Shown one piece after another: positions 36,611 to 45,788 of a DNA stretch of 64,000 nt. The DNA is from Bacteroidota bacterium (GTDB lineage: Bacteria; Bacteroidota; Bacteroidia; Bacteroidales; VadinHA17): NCBI GenBank assembly GCA_016718875.1, contig JADKBL010000019.1, positions 14,423-78,422 on the forward strand. Reading direction: 5' to 3'. The notes under the pieces were generated by a model. That model was not told where the DNA came from and ran no database searches. It was given only the letters and a program-made list of their open reading frames with translations. Both the position numbers and the translations under genes were made by a program. Position 1 is the stretch's first letter, and the number at the start of each line of letters is the position of its first letter.

Positions 36611-37903
36611 TTACCCGAGTACTTTAAAGAGGAGGGTTGTAAGGAAGCCTATAAGTGTAGACAACCCTGTAACTGAACCTCCGATATGAAATGCTTCGGG
36701 AAGCATTGTTTCAGCAATCATTGTCAGCATTGCACCTGCAGCCATTCCATCAACAAGAGCGAAAATATGAGGTTCGACATTTTCGAAAAATATATTTCCG
36801 GCAAAAGCTCCTATTCCAGTGACAATCATTATGGAAAGCCACATCATAAGGATCTTCATGTTGGACATTTTTTGTTTTCTCATTCCTACAGAGCTTGACA
36901 ATGCCTCCGGAAAGTTTGAGAGAAAGAGTCCTGCGAGCAGTGATAAGCTCATTGACGGATGGAGCAGGAGACTTGATCCTATAACTATGGATTCAGGAAT
37001 ACCATCAAGCATGATACCCAGCCAGATAGCCATTGATGGATTGCCATGTTCAGAGACTTCTTCATTTATATCGGACTGGGTTATTGCAGACTTCTTTTCA
37101 TCGAAGTTTTTCATGAGATCATTATACCAGACAGAGGCCTTTTCAGAACTGATGGCATGTTTTTCTTCAAGAAGGTGGATCTTTTCGGTAACCAGACTTT
37201 TTATTTCTGAAGCAAGTGATGGATTGAGTTTTATAAGATTGTCGAACGATTCCTTGTTGATGATCCAGACATGCATATCACTCTTAACCACGACGTTATA
37301 ATTATGGGTGATACCAGTCATCATTTCAACCAGACCATAAATATCATTTGGTTTCAGAACACTTATTACGGAATTGGTATTGTCATCCATCACAATAGCT
37401 TCTCCGTTTTCAATCAGATAGAAGTTATCACCCGGATCACTTTCATGGACCATGATCTTACCCTCCCTGTAGCGGTACCTGTTCAGGTGGGGGATCAGAG
37501 ACTGTGCTGAAGACGGTGACAGGTTATGAAAGAAACCTATCTTGCTTAATCTTTCATAAAGTTTCTTTTGACGGTCATTCTTTTTGCTGGTTATATGGGT
37601 GATTATTGTTGCAGTCTTACGCAAAAAGCCACCCTTGCTGTTTACAATTTTATTTAGTAAAACAAAGAATATCCCACCTATAACCATACCTATGGCAAGC
37701 GGATAGAAATGTCCCTTATCAACCGAAACTGCAACAAGATCAATTGTGAGGGCTGCAAGCAGAGCTCCGGCTCCGATAGCCATCATGGAAGCTATTACTT
37801 TTGGTTTGGGTGTCCATTTAAGTGCAAGTAAGGCACCCAGAGGCAGGGACACAGCGCTGATTATTCCGAAGAGGAATGCATCAAGTTCAATAATGCCAGT
37901 CAT
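36611..37903 (-). CDS. ZIP-like metal transporter with inserted cyclic-nucleotide-binding-like domain
   Basis: The 430-residue protein has three N-terminal membrane segments (about 8-30, 36-60, 66-86). A soluble insertion follows, then about five C-terminal segments from residue 291 on. The C-terminal part has ZIP-type signature positions D300-G-I-P-E304-S and N330-F-P-E333-A, where canonical members have H-N-x-P-E-G and H-E-x-P-E. The insertion (about 118-240) reads as a Crp-like cNMP fold: F-x-N-L-S, R-E-G-K-I-M-V-H-E-S-D-P-G-D-N-F-Y-L-I-x-N-G, then the cassette position at 187-206. The arginine that binds the cyclic phosphate is missing. It lies 17 nt downstream of a NicO-like transporter gene. 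Confidence 0.8.
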   Translation of the reverse strand: MTGIIELDAFLFGIISAVSLPLGALLALKWTPKPKVIASMMAIGAGALLAALTIDLVAVSVDKGHFYPLAIGMVIGGIFFVLLNKIVNSKGGFLRKTATIITHITSKKNDRQKKLYERLSKIGFFHNLSPSSAQSLIPHLNRYRYREGKIMVHESDPGDNFYLIENGEAIVMDDNTNSVISVLKPNDIYGLVEMMTGITHNYNVVVKSDMHVWIINKESFDNLIKLNPSLASEIKSLVTEKIHLLEEKHAISSEKASVWYNDLMKNFDEKKSAITQSDINEEVSEHGNPSMAIWLGIMLDGIPESIVIGSSLLLHPSMSLSLLAGLFLSNFPEALSSSVGMRKQKMSNMKILMMWLSIMIVTGIGAFAGNIFFENVEPHIFALVDGMAAGAMLTMIAETMLPEAFHIGGSVTGLSTLIGFLTTLLFKVLG

Positions 37904-37920
37904 AATATTATATTAAAAAA

Positions 37921-38631
37921 TTATAAACCCAGAAACTGGATTGCAATGCCTGAGAAAAATATCATTGCCCCGGCAATAAGGTGACTGTATTTCTCAAGCG
38001 GTTTAAGGTTAATCTTATTCAGCCCGAGTTTAAATGCAAGGACAATCGACATCATTGTTGCAATTGTTGTTACCGAAAAAAGTACCGAAACCAGAATTGA
38101 CCCGCCGATATTACTTTCAGCTGCAGGATACATGAGTATTGGAATCAGTGGCTCACAAGGTCCGAAAACAAAAATCAGAAACAATATCCAGGGGGTTGTC
38201 TTCACTACATCAGTCTGATGAATATGCGTGTGTTCATCCTGATGGTCATGCTCATGTACATGCTTTTCACCTCCGAAGTGATGATGAGAGTGTGTATGTT
38301 TCTTTTTCCGCAGGAGATTCCTTAAACTTATGATCATATATACAAGGCCAAATGCAATAAAAAGCCAGGCAGCAATATTTCCCCTGAATGATTCCACATT
38401 GACAAGCCTGGTAACAGAGATACCAACCGCTATACCAAGCAGGCCAAGTACAACAGAACTGAGTACGTGGCCAAGTCCGCAAAGGAATGTTATCCACATG
38501 GTCTTTTTGAGGTTCCAGTTTTTTGCCTGACTCAGAACTATAAAAGGCAGGTAATGATCAGGTCCCAGCAGTGTGTGAAGGAATCCCAGCGAAACAGCTG
38601 TAACAGAAAGCAGAGCAATGGAATTATCCAT
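37921..38631 (-). CDS. NicO/RcnA-like or UreH-like metal transport membrane protein with His-rich loop
   Basis: The 236-residue protein has six predicted membrane segments. The first carries H19-T-L-L-G-P-D25-H26, a variant of the H-x4-D-H nickel/cobalt transporter motif with one extra residue. The second has G-L-G-H-V-L. A cytoplasmic loop near residues 109-140 has some 15 histidines mixed with Asp and Glu, a likely divalent-metal buffer. F-G-P-C-E-P-L-I-P is a further conserved-looking segment. Family members move Ni, Co or related metals, and the direction is uncertain. The ZIP-like gene follows at 17 nt. Confidence 0.75.
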   Translation of the reverse strand: MDNSIALLSVTAVSLGFLHTLLGPDHYLPFIVLSQAKNWNLKKTMWITFLCGLGHVLSSVVLGLLGIAVGISVTRLVNVESFRGNIAAWLFIAFGLVYMIISLRNLLRKKKHTHSHHHFGGEKHVHEHDHQDEHTHIHQTDVVKTTPWILFLIFVFGPCEPLIPILMYPAAESNIGGSILVSVLFSVTTIATMMSIVLAFKLGLNKINLKPLEKYSHLIAGAMIFFSGIAIQFLGL

Positions 38632-38751
38632 GTATTAACCGTTTACTGTGGAGTAAAATATTTACAATACAATTATATCTATAAAATCCGAGACTTAATA
38701 TCAGGCATGTTTAAAAAAGGTTAAAAAGATGAATATATCATATTAATAGTG

Positions 38752-39891
38752 TTAATAATTTAACAGCCAGGCTGAGCCGTTATAGATCATTTCATAGATA
38801 TTAACATTCTGATTGTAAAGAAGTGACCTGGAATCCTTCAAAAAACTCTTCATTTTGTCGTATTGAACAGAATCACGGAAAAAGTATGCCTTGTTTTCAT
38901 ATTCAGAGCATGGTATCACATAAAACCTTTTCCTGTATTTTTCTATTGGGGAATATACCCATGTAAGATAATAGTCCGCATCAGTTATCACTACATCATT
39001 ACCTGTTTTTGTAATCTCAATCCTGGCCATTGCGCCACCTCTGGTTTTGAGCTTTTGCTGATTCGAAATAAAATTGCCGAGCGAATAGACTGCCACTTTA
39101 CCTTTCCGGTTGTAAGAATTTCTTGTCAGTATCATTTTTTGCAAAACATGAGGATGTGATCCGATAATAATATCTGCACCCTTTTCAAATAAAAAATCGG
39201 TAAGGTCATATTGTGATTTTGAAGGAATAGTCTCATATTCATTGCCCCAATGAAGAAAGACTATAACTATATCAGCTTTTTTGGCGGATGCTTTTTCTAT
39301 ATCCTTTGCAATTGTTTCTCTGTCAATAGTATTGATGACAGCAGGATTTTTAACTTTTATCCCGTTTGTTCCATAGGTATAATTCAGCAAAGCCAGAGTA
39401 ATACCATTCTTATCAAGTAATAGGGGATATTCCTTTTCTTTTTCGCCTATATCAGTGAATGTTCCGGTATGTTTAATTCCAAGGCTGTCCAGAATATGAA
39501 TTGTCTTAATAATACCTGAAGACCTTCTGTCGGCTGCATGATTGTTGGCAGTTACCATGCAGTCAATACCGGCATTTTTACAGGCTGCTGCAAGGGCAGA
39601 TGGTGAGTTGAAACCCGGATATCCGGAGTAGGGCGGGCCTGCAAGTGTAACTTCCAGGTTGGCAATTGCAATATCTGCTTCGTCAATAACTTCTTTTATA
39701 TATGTGAAAACTGTATCATAATCATAAATGTGTTTTACACGATCCTCCGCTGACCATATCTGTTCAATATGTCCCATAATATCACCCATGAAAAGAAGTG
39801 TCAGCCGGCTTGAATTGGCAGGCTGACCCTGGCAGTATAATGACAGGAGGAGTGGAAACAGAATAAGCAGGCGTGATTTTCCCAGCGACAT
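38752..39891 (-). CDS. CapA family protein (PGA_cap-type metallophosphatase fold)
   Basis: The 379-residue protein has a signal peptide (about 1-22, ending C-Q-G-Q). The PGA_cap fold follows: F-M-G-D-I-M-G-H at 33-40, A-N-L-E near 76, V-T-A-N-N-H-A-A-D near 112, V-F-L-H-W-G-N-E-Y and I-I-G-S-H-P-H-V-L-Q. These residues build a calcineurin-like metal site. CapA members take part in poly-gamma-glutamate capsule export or anchoring, but no capB/capC genes are nearby, so another envelope role is possible. It is divergent from the DUF3810 gene. Confidence 0.85.
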   Translation of the reverse strand: MSLGKSRLLILFPLLLSLYCQGQPANSSRLTLLFMGDIMGHIEQIWSAEDRVKHIYDYDTVFTYIKEVIDEADIAIANLEVTLAGPPYSGYPGFNSPSALAAACKNAGIDCMVTANNHAADRRSSGIIKTIHILDSLGIKHTGTFTDIGEKEKEYPLLLDKNGITLALLNYTYGTNGIKVKNPAVINTIDRETIAKDIEKASAKKADIVIVFLHWGNEYETIPSKSQYDLTDFLFEKGADIIIGSHPHVLQKMILTRNSYNRKGKVAVYSLGNFISNQQKLKTRGGAMARIEITKTGNDVVITDADYYLTWVYSPIEKYRKRFYVIPCSEYENKAYFFRDSVQYDKMKSFLKDSRSLLYNQNVNIYEMIYNGSAWLLNY

Positions 39892-39951
39892 CGGTAGCTT
39901 TTTTGATTTAAGCGAATATCAGACGATGATGAAAGTAAAGATACATTTATT

Positions 39952-39959
39952 TACTTTTG
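39952..39959 (+). promoter_or_regulatory. -7 promoter box for the DUF3810 gene
   Basis: TACTTTTG followed by CGG matches TAnnTTTG and lies 28 nt before the ATG at 39988. It repeats, base for base and at the same distance, the box upstream of rsfS at 2647. Confidence 0.5.
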
Positions 39960-39987
39960 CGGATTCACAGCAAGGCAGGAATCTGAT

Positions 39988-41058
39988 ATGGATGCAAAAA
40001 AAGGGAAAGCAAAATTATTTAAACAGGCATGGCCATTTATTGTTGCGGCAGTTTTTTTCTTAATTGTCAGGATAGCAATAAAGAATCCTGCAGCTGTTGA
40101 AGAGTATTATTCAGACAGCTTTTATCTTCATTTTGCCAGAGCTATGTCTTCATTCAGCATGATTGTCCCGTTTTCAATGTGGGATATCTTCTGGTTGCTG
40201 GCTATTACTTCCCTCCTGGTTTGCATCGTGCTTGTAATTGTAAAAAGGCTTAGGCTTCTGACTTTTCTTCTGAGAATTGGTCAGATAGTGGCGCTTTTGT
40301 ATGCTTATTTTTATCTCTCATGGGGCTTCAATTATTTCCGTCCGGCGATTGAAAAAAGGATAGGCCTTGAGATTAAGAGTGTTGACGCGAAACTTTTCAG
40401 ATCGGTGCTTGATTCTGTTATTGTTAGGGTAAACAACAACTACATTGTTGTTAAGCATGATGACTACAGTGATATAGATTTTCTGGTAGAGGATTCATAT
40501 TCAAAGAATTCAGTCATTCTCGATCTCAATTATCCGAATGGACACAGGCGTCCGAAGAAAATGGTCTTCAGCAATCTTATTTCAAAGTTCGGGATAAGCG
40601 GTTATTTCGGACCTTTTTTCAATGAGATAAACCTTAACCGGAGAATACTTCCGATGGATTATCCATTCCTTCTTGCTCATGAGAAAGCTCACCAGTTTGG
40701 TGTTTCAGGTGAATCAGAAGCAAACCTTACGGCATTTGTAGTTTGTACATTATCAGATGATAAGAGGCTTAACTATTCAGGATACCTGGCTCTTCTGCTT
40801 TACTTTCTGGAAGATGCCCAGTATTTCAGCGACTACAATGATTTTTTAAAGAAACTTGATAAGAAGGTACTTGAAGATATTCAGTTCAGGCAGCAGTACT
40901 ATTTCGGTTTACAGAACGAAGCCATGGAACAGGTCCATGAATCAGTTTATGATGCTTACCTGAAGTCGAATCATGTGGCTCACGGGATAGAAAATTATAA
41001 TGATGTTGTTGAACTTGCTATCAGCTGGCTTGGTCAGAAGTCAGAATTATCTCAATAA
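39988..41058 (+). CDS. DUF3810 family membrane protein with HExxH metalloprotease motif
   Basis: The 356-residue protein has three membrane segments in the first 115 residues (about 14-30, 58-82, 92-112), then a soluble domain. The motif H231-E-K-A-H235 is followed by G-E-S-E-A-N-L with E242/E244 as candidate third ligand. This is the pattern of a gluzincin-type zinc peptidase. The membrane helices place the catalytic part next to the membrane. The substrate is unknown. Transcription probably starts from the -7 box at 39952. Confidence 0.82.
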   Translation: MDAKKGKAKLFKQAWPFIVAAVFFLIVRIAIKNPAAVEEYYSDSFYLHFARAMSSFSMIVPFSMWDIFWLLAITSLLVCIVLVIVKRLRLLTFLLRIGQIVALLYAYFYLSWGFNYFRPAIEKRIGLEIKSVDAKLFRSVLDSVIVRVNNNYIVVKHDDYSDIDFLVEDSYSKNSVILDLNYPNGHRRPKKMVFSNLISKFGISGYFGPFFNEINLNRRILPMDYPFLLAHEKAHQFGVSGESEANLTAFVVCTLSDDKRLNYSGYLALLLYFLEDAQYFSDYNDFLKKLDKKVLEDIQFRQQYYFGLQNEAMEQVHESVYDAYLKSNHVAHGIENYNDVVELAISWLGQKSELSQ

Positions 41059-41142
41059 CACTGTCTTCAGGATTGGTAAATTTTACTAACTTTCACTGTT
41101 TTAGTCAATTTTAAGAGTTTTCGTAAGGAGAAATTTTACAAG

Positions 41143-43089
41143 ATGGGAGGAAATGGAAAACACCTGAATATTGGAAAGCTCTCAGCTGCAGGTGTATTGG
41201 TAACACTTGGAATTGTATTTGGTGATCTCGGGACAAGCCCTTTGTATGTGATGAAGGCCATTGTTAAAGGCGGTGCCGAGTTTAACGAGCTTTTAATCTA
41301 TGGATCATTATCATGTATATTCTGGACATTAACTCTCCAGACAACTACAAAATATATCATAATTGCTCTCAGGGTTGACAATAAGGGTGAAGGCGGGATT
41401 CTTTCCCTTTTTGCCCTTATGCGGCGTAAAACTTCCTGGGCTGCCCTGCTTACCATGATGGGAGGCGCAGCATTACTGGCAGACGGGGTGATTACTCCGG
41501 CTATTACAGTTACATCATCAGTTGAAGGTCTGAAAATGCTGAATCCTGATATTCCAATAGTTCCGATTGTACTTTTAATTTTTGGAATTCTATTTTTCAT
41601 TCAGCAATTCGGTTCAGCAAAAGTTGGCAGTTCGTTCGGACCGATCATGGTTATATGGTTCCTGATTCTTGGTATTATCGGAATTTCGCACCTGGTTTAT
41701 AATCCGGGTATCCTGAAAGCAGTAAATCCTGTTTATGCTGCCCGTCTCCTTGGTGAGTACCCTGGCGGTTTCATTCTTCTTGGAGCTGTTTTCCTGTGTA
41801 CCACCGGAGCAGAAGCTCTTTATGCTGATCTTGGACACTGTGGAAGATCGAACATACAGGTTGCGTGGATCTTTGTAAAAGTCTCACTTCTGCTGAACTA
41901 TTTTGGTCAGGGAGCATGGCTGCTTGCCAATGGAGTTCCTGAAGCTGATCTGAATCCTTTCTTTGCAATTATGCCAAACTGGTTCCTGATCCCGGGAATA
42001 CTGCTGGCTACAGCAGCCTCAATAATTGCCAGTCAGGCTATTATAAGCGGTTCATTTACAATAGTTAAGGAGGCTATTTCCCTTAATCTGTGGCCGAAAG
42101 TCAAAGTATTGAACCCAACACATGTCAAAGGTCAGGTTTACTTGCCTTTTGTCAACTGGTATCTGTGGTTTGCCTGCAGCCTGGTGGTTATTTTCTTCAG
42201 AGCTTCAGCAAATATGGAGGCTGCTTACGGTCTGGCTATAAACATTACAGAGATGATGACTACTTTTCTTCTGACATATTACCTGTATCAGAAAGGAGTT
42301 AATCACAGACTGGTTCTTGTTATCTTCATGGTTTATCTGACAATTGAAAGCAGTTTTCTTATCGCAAACCTTCATAAGTTTAATGAAGGAGGCTGGTTCA
42401 CTTTGCTGCTGGCATCGATCTTCTTTATTATAATGTATGGCTGGTATTTTGGCAGAAAACTCAAGAACCGGTATGTTACATTTACAAATCTCGACAAATA
42501 CATCGAACCGCTCAAGGACCTTTCGAAAGATGAGACTGTTCCTAGGACAGCCACAAACCTGGTTTATATTATCAAGGCAAATAAGCCTGACCAGGTTGAG
42601 TCGAAGGTTATTTATTCGATATTCCATAAACAGCCCAAACGTGCCGATACGTACTGGTTCTTGCATGTGGATGTTGTGGATGAACCAAACCGTTTTGAAT
42701 ACCAGGTTACCCAGATCATTCCGGGGATTCTGATCCGTATAGATTTTCATATGGGATTTAAGGTTGAACCAAAGATCAATCTCTACTTTAAGGAGATCCT
42801 TGAAGACCTTGTTAATTCCGGTGAAATCAAGCTTAAGAGCAGCTATGATTCCTTGAGAAAGCATGAGCTACCTGCAGATTTCAAGTTCGTGCTGATAGAC
42901 AGGATTATGCCCCGTGATTATACGCTGTCGAACAGTGAGAATTTCACTCTTACATTACATGGATTGTCGCGACTGGTATGCATATCCGATATAAAAGCCC
43001 TGCATCTCGACAGCTGTAACACAATTGAAGAACAGGTGCCTATTACAATCAATCAGCCTATAAGCCAGCGAATAGTAAGGGCCAGGTAA
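41143..43089 (+). CDS. kup: KUP system potassium uptake protein
   Basis: Kup imports potassium, probably with protons. The 648-residue protein has twelve predicted membrane segments in the first 430 residues. It begins with the family's most conserved block G-I-V-F-G-D-L-G-T-S-P-L-Y near residues 25-37. The cytoplasmic C-terminal domain (about 440-648) is of normal length. An AAGGAG lies about 12 nt before the ATG. The 84-nt upstream gap is too short to hold a ydaO-type riboswitch. Confidence 0.95.
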   Translation: MGGNGKHLNIGKLSAAGVLVTLGIVFGDLGTSPLYVMKAIVKGGAEFNELLIYGSLSCIFWTLTLQTTTKYIIIALRVDNKGEGGILSLFALMRRKTSWAALLTMMGGAALLADGVITPAITVTSSVEGLKMLNPDIPIVPIVLLIFGILFFIQQFGSAKVGSSFGPIMVIWFLILGIIGISHLVYNPGILKAVNPVYAARLLGEYPGGFILLGAVFLCTTGAEALYADLGHCGRSNIQVAWIFVKVSLLLNYFGQGAWLLANGVPEADLNPFFAIMPNWFLIPGILLATAASIIASQAIISGSFTIVKEAISLNLWPKVKVLNPTHVKGQVYLPFVNWYLWFACSLVVIFFRASANMEAAYGLAINITEMMTTFLLTYYLYQKGVNHRLVLVIFMVYLTIESSFLIANLHKFNEGGWFTLLLASIFFIIMYGWYFGRKLKNRYVTFTNLDKYIEPLKDLSKDETVPRTATNLVYIIKANKPDQVESKVIYSIFHKQPKRADTYWFLHVDVVDEPNRFEYQVTQIIPGILIRIDFHMGFKVEPKINLYFKEILEDLVNSGEIKLKSSYDSLRKHELPADFKFVLIDRIMPRDYTLSNSENFTLTLHGLSRLVCISDIKALHLDSCNTIEEQVPITINQPISQRIVRAR

Positions 43090-43127
43090 CAGCCCGTCAT
43101 TTAAAGGCGTGCATATGACAGAATTCC

Positions 43128-44570
43128 TTAACCCTGATTCCTTTTCCTGAGAATGTTCATTGCACAGAGGTATCCTGAATATATTGCTCCTGAAAAACCA
43201 CCTCCCGTTTTTCCCCATGCTGATGCAAAGTGAAGGTTATCAGGCAGATCTGCGGTATTAACCGGTGGCATTCCCGGAATTCTGGCGAAACCGTAAACTG
43301 CACCCTCCGGATTGAGAGTATACCTTTTTACCGTAACAGGTGTTCCAACTTCAAAGTATTCGATTTCAGCCCTGATTCCGGGTATGTGTTTTTCAAGCCT
43401 GCTGATAAAAATACTGGCAACATCTTTCTTTTTTGCAGTGTATTCATCTTTTGTCAGCTTCTCCCAGCCTGAACAGTAGTCAATGCAGCATATTGCTCCC
43501 ACACTTTTTCCTTCAGGTGCCAGGCCTGAATCAACCTGGCCATAGTCTACAAATGTGAAACTCCTGTTTTTGAAGTCAGCCTGATTGTTATTATGAATAT
43601 CGGCCTGAGATGTTATGGAATTATCGAAGAAAAAAGTTGAATAATGATTATTCCCGATTGTTTTCAGGTTATGCCTGAAACCAAAATAGATCGACAAAAG
43701 AGAAGCTCCAGGTCTGAAACCACTGATAGAATTATTCAATTTTACCCTAATGTTTTCAGGCAGCAGATCAGCAATCATTGGCATGGCGGCATTAGCAATA
43801 ATCTCATTTCCAAAAGCTTCCTCTGCATCAGAATGTGCACCTGATTTTCTGAAAATAACACCAGTCAGCTTTTCATTTTCTGATGTGAATCCGGTAACGA
43901 TATGATTCAGTATAACTTTGCCTCTGTGCTTTCTGATATAGGATGAAAGATAATCAGATAATTGCTGAGATCCCCCCCTGATAAAACTTGCTCCTCCATT
44001 GTAATAACTTCCCTGGGCAACAGAATAATATGCCAGTGAGAGAGAGTAAGGATCATCATGAAAGTATCCGAGATTTCCCAGCAGGACAAGTTTGAGGTCC
44101 TCATTGTCAATAACAGAATCGAGGTATTCTCCTATGCTCTGGTCTTTTGGAAGTTCATCAGCACTTTTCCTTTTTGGACTAAGAAGCTGACTGAAGTAGG
44201 CATCAATTCCGGAAGCATCATTTGGAAATCTCTCTTTTAGCAATGCTGATGCAGCTGTGGCGTCATGCGGAATTGTTATATCCACTCTGTCACTTACAAA
44301 GCGGTAAAACTCCGGCACTTTCAGGAATTGAATATTTCCAAAAACATCAAGCTCGGCGAAGATCCTGTTCTTCATGTCGCGGGCTGAAGGTCCGTCCATC
44401 TCATGAAGTCCCACTTCGAAAGTAAACCCCCTTCTGGTGAATGTTGTTGCGCATCCTCCCGGTTTTGTGTGCTGTTCAATAAGTAGCACGCTTTTTCCCT
44501 CTTTGGCAAGCTTGGCTCCGGCTGTTAAACCACCCAGCCCTCCTCCGATAATAATTACATCATATTTCAT
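43128..44570 (-). CDS. FAD-dependent NAD(P)-binding oxidoreductase (CrtISO/retinol saturase-like)
   Basis: The frame begins with a TTG at 44579, but the ATG at 44570 gives M-K-Y-D-V-I-I-I-G-G-G-L-G-G-L, the dinucleotide-binding start of the family (480 residues). Further marks are E-Q-H-T-K-P-G-G-C-A-T-T-F (31-43) and the C-terminal block with N-L-H-F-A-S-A-W. This family includes carotenoid desaturases, isomerases and all-trans-retinol 13,14-reductases, which act on polyene or allylic lipids. It is the last gene of a minus-strand group with a GNAT-like protein and an acyl-CoA synthetase, so a lipid substrate is likely. No carotenoid synthesis genes are nearby. Confidence 0.82.
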   Translation of the reverse strand: MKYDVIIIGGGLGGLTAGAKLAKEGKSVLLIEQHTKPGGCATTFTRRGFTFEVGLHEMDGPSARDMKNRIFAELDVFGNIQFLKVPEFYRFVSDRVDITIPHDATAASALLKERFPNDASGIDAYFSQLLSPKRKSADELPKDQSIGEYLDSVIDNEDLKLVLLGNLGYFHDDPYSLSLAYYSVAQGSYYNGGASFIRGGSQQLSDYLSSYIRKHRGKVILNHIVTGFTSENEKLTGVIFRKSGAHSDAEEAFGNEIIANAAMPMIADLLPENIRVKLNNSISGFRPGASLLSIYFGFRHNLKTIGNNHYSTFFFDNSITSQADIHNNNQADFKNRSFTFVDYGQVDSGLAPEGKSVGAICCIDYCSGWEKLTKDEYTAKKKDVASIFISRLEKHIPGIRAEIEYFEVGTPVTVKRYTLNPEGAVYGFARIPGMPPVNTADLPDNLHFASAWGKTGGGFSGAIYSGYLCAMNILRKRNQG

Positions 44571-44602
44571 TTTGAGCAATAAGTACTTCAGGCGTTCTAT
44601 AT

Positions 44603-45778
44603 TCAGGCATTATCAATAACAGGTATTGGGTAGCGTTTGAATTCTTTAGTTCTGTCGAAAAGGTATCTGTATGTTATATAGTTTTTTACAGGAACGCTGC
44701 CTACCGAGATAAAGATTTTTCTCATCTTAGGATTGAAATCGGCTACCCAGGAGAACTCAACCTCCCGGTAATGTGGTTTTCTCCTGATTACTTCATTCAC
44801 TTTCAGGATGAAGGCGGATTCAATGCCATGATTCTGGTATTTTGGGATGACACCCATGAGCAAACCTTTTGCCCTTGTCATGGTTTTCATTTTTTTCAGG
44901 TAAAGGAACTTAATCATGCTGAACAGGTTCAGTTTGCCATTCATATGTTTAAGAATCTGGTTAAGATCAGGGAACATCAGATAAATTGCAATTGGTTTTC
45001 CTTCAAAATAGGCATACCAGATAAATTCCTCATCTATAATGGCTTTGGCTTTTTTCAGAACTCCTTTGATATAAGCCGGTTCAAGCGGTTTAAAGTTTTT
45101 CTTGAAAGATGCCCAGGCTTCATTAAATACAGTAGCAAAGTCTTCTGTGAATTTATCTTCTTCTTTCCATGTAAAATGCCGGAATTCATAACCGGGTTTA
45201 TTTGTGACCCATTCAGCAATCTTTATGAATCTTTCTGACAATGGTTTTGTAAGATCAAGGTGAAATCCCTCCATCTTATAATATGTCATGAAACCGTATG
45301 ATTCAAATAACTCCTTGTAATACTTATGATTATAAGGCACTTCAAATGAGGGATGTGTGAATCCGTCAACAAGCAGGCCCCAGTATTTATCTGTTTCACC
45401 GAAGTTTATGGGTCCGTCCATGGCTTCCATGCCCCTTGATGCAAGCCAGTTTTTTGCTGTTTCGAAGAGGATAAATGCAGCATCCGGATCATTTATACAT
45501 TCAAAAAAGCCTGTTCCGCCAGTTGGCTGTTCATAGCTGTATGCAAGGTTTCTGTCAATAAACGCAGCAATCCTTCCGATCAGGTTATTATCTCCATCAG
45601 TCAATATCCAGCGTTCGACCTCCCCGTGTTTGTGATAGGGATTCTTTTCAGGATCAAATATCGCCTCTATCTCATTATCGAAAGGGCACACCCATACGGG
45701 GTCATTCTTATAAATAATTTTTGCTACATCAAGGAATTGCTTCCTTGTCTTTTTGTTCTTTACCGGAATTATATTCAT
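44603..45778 (-). CDS. GNAT-like acyltransferase family protein
   Basis: The 391-residue protein looks like the large, single-function GNAT-like proteins that start with P-V-x-N-x-x-x-x-K-x-F (here P-V-K-N-K-K-T-R-K-Q-F-L). It has D-P-V-W-V-C-P, then D-G-P-I-N-F-G-E-T-D near residue 120, and an acetyl-CoA-site-like stretch at L-M-G-V-I-P-K-Y-Q-N-H-G-I near residues 314-326. The substrate is unknown. It starts 11 nt after the upstream acyl-CoA synthetase stop. Transfer of a fatty acyl or amino group within the same lipid pathway is a possibility. Confidence 0.72.
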   Translation of the reverse strand: MNIIPVKNKKTRKQFLDVAKIIYKNDPVWVCPFDNEIEAIFDPEKNPYHKHGEVERWILTDGDNNLIGRIAAFIDRNLAYSYEQPTGGTGFFECINDPDAAFILFETAKNWLASRGMEAMDGPINFGETDKYWGLLVDGFTHPSFEVPYNHKYYKELFESYGFMTYYKMEGFHLDLTKPLSERFIKIAEWVTNKPGYEFRHFTWKEEDKFTEDFATVFNEAWASFKKNFKPLEPAYIKGVLKKAKAIIDEEFIWYAYFEGKPIAIYLMFPDLNQILKHMNGKLNLFSMIKFLYLKKMKTMTRAKGLLMGVIPKYQNHGIESAFILKVNEVIRRKPHYREVEFSWVADFNPKMRKIFISVGSVPVKNYITYRYLFDRTKEFKRYPIPVIDNA

Positions 45779-45788
45779 CAGGGTCTTA

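Noticed and set aside
41059..41142. Cyclic-di-AMP (ydaO/kup) riboswitch before kup
   Set aside because: The gap is 84 nt, too short for this riboswitch, and no conserved core was recognised.
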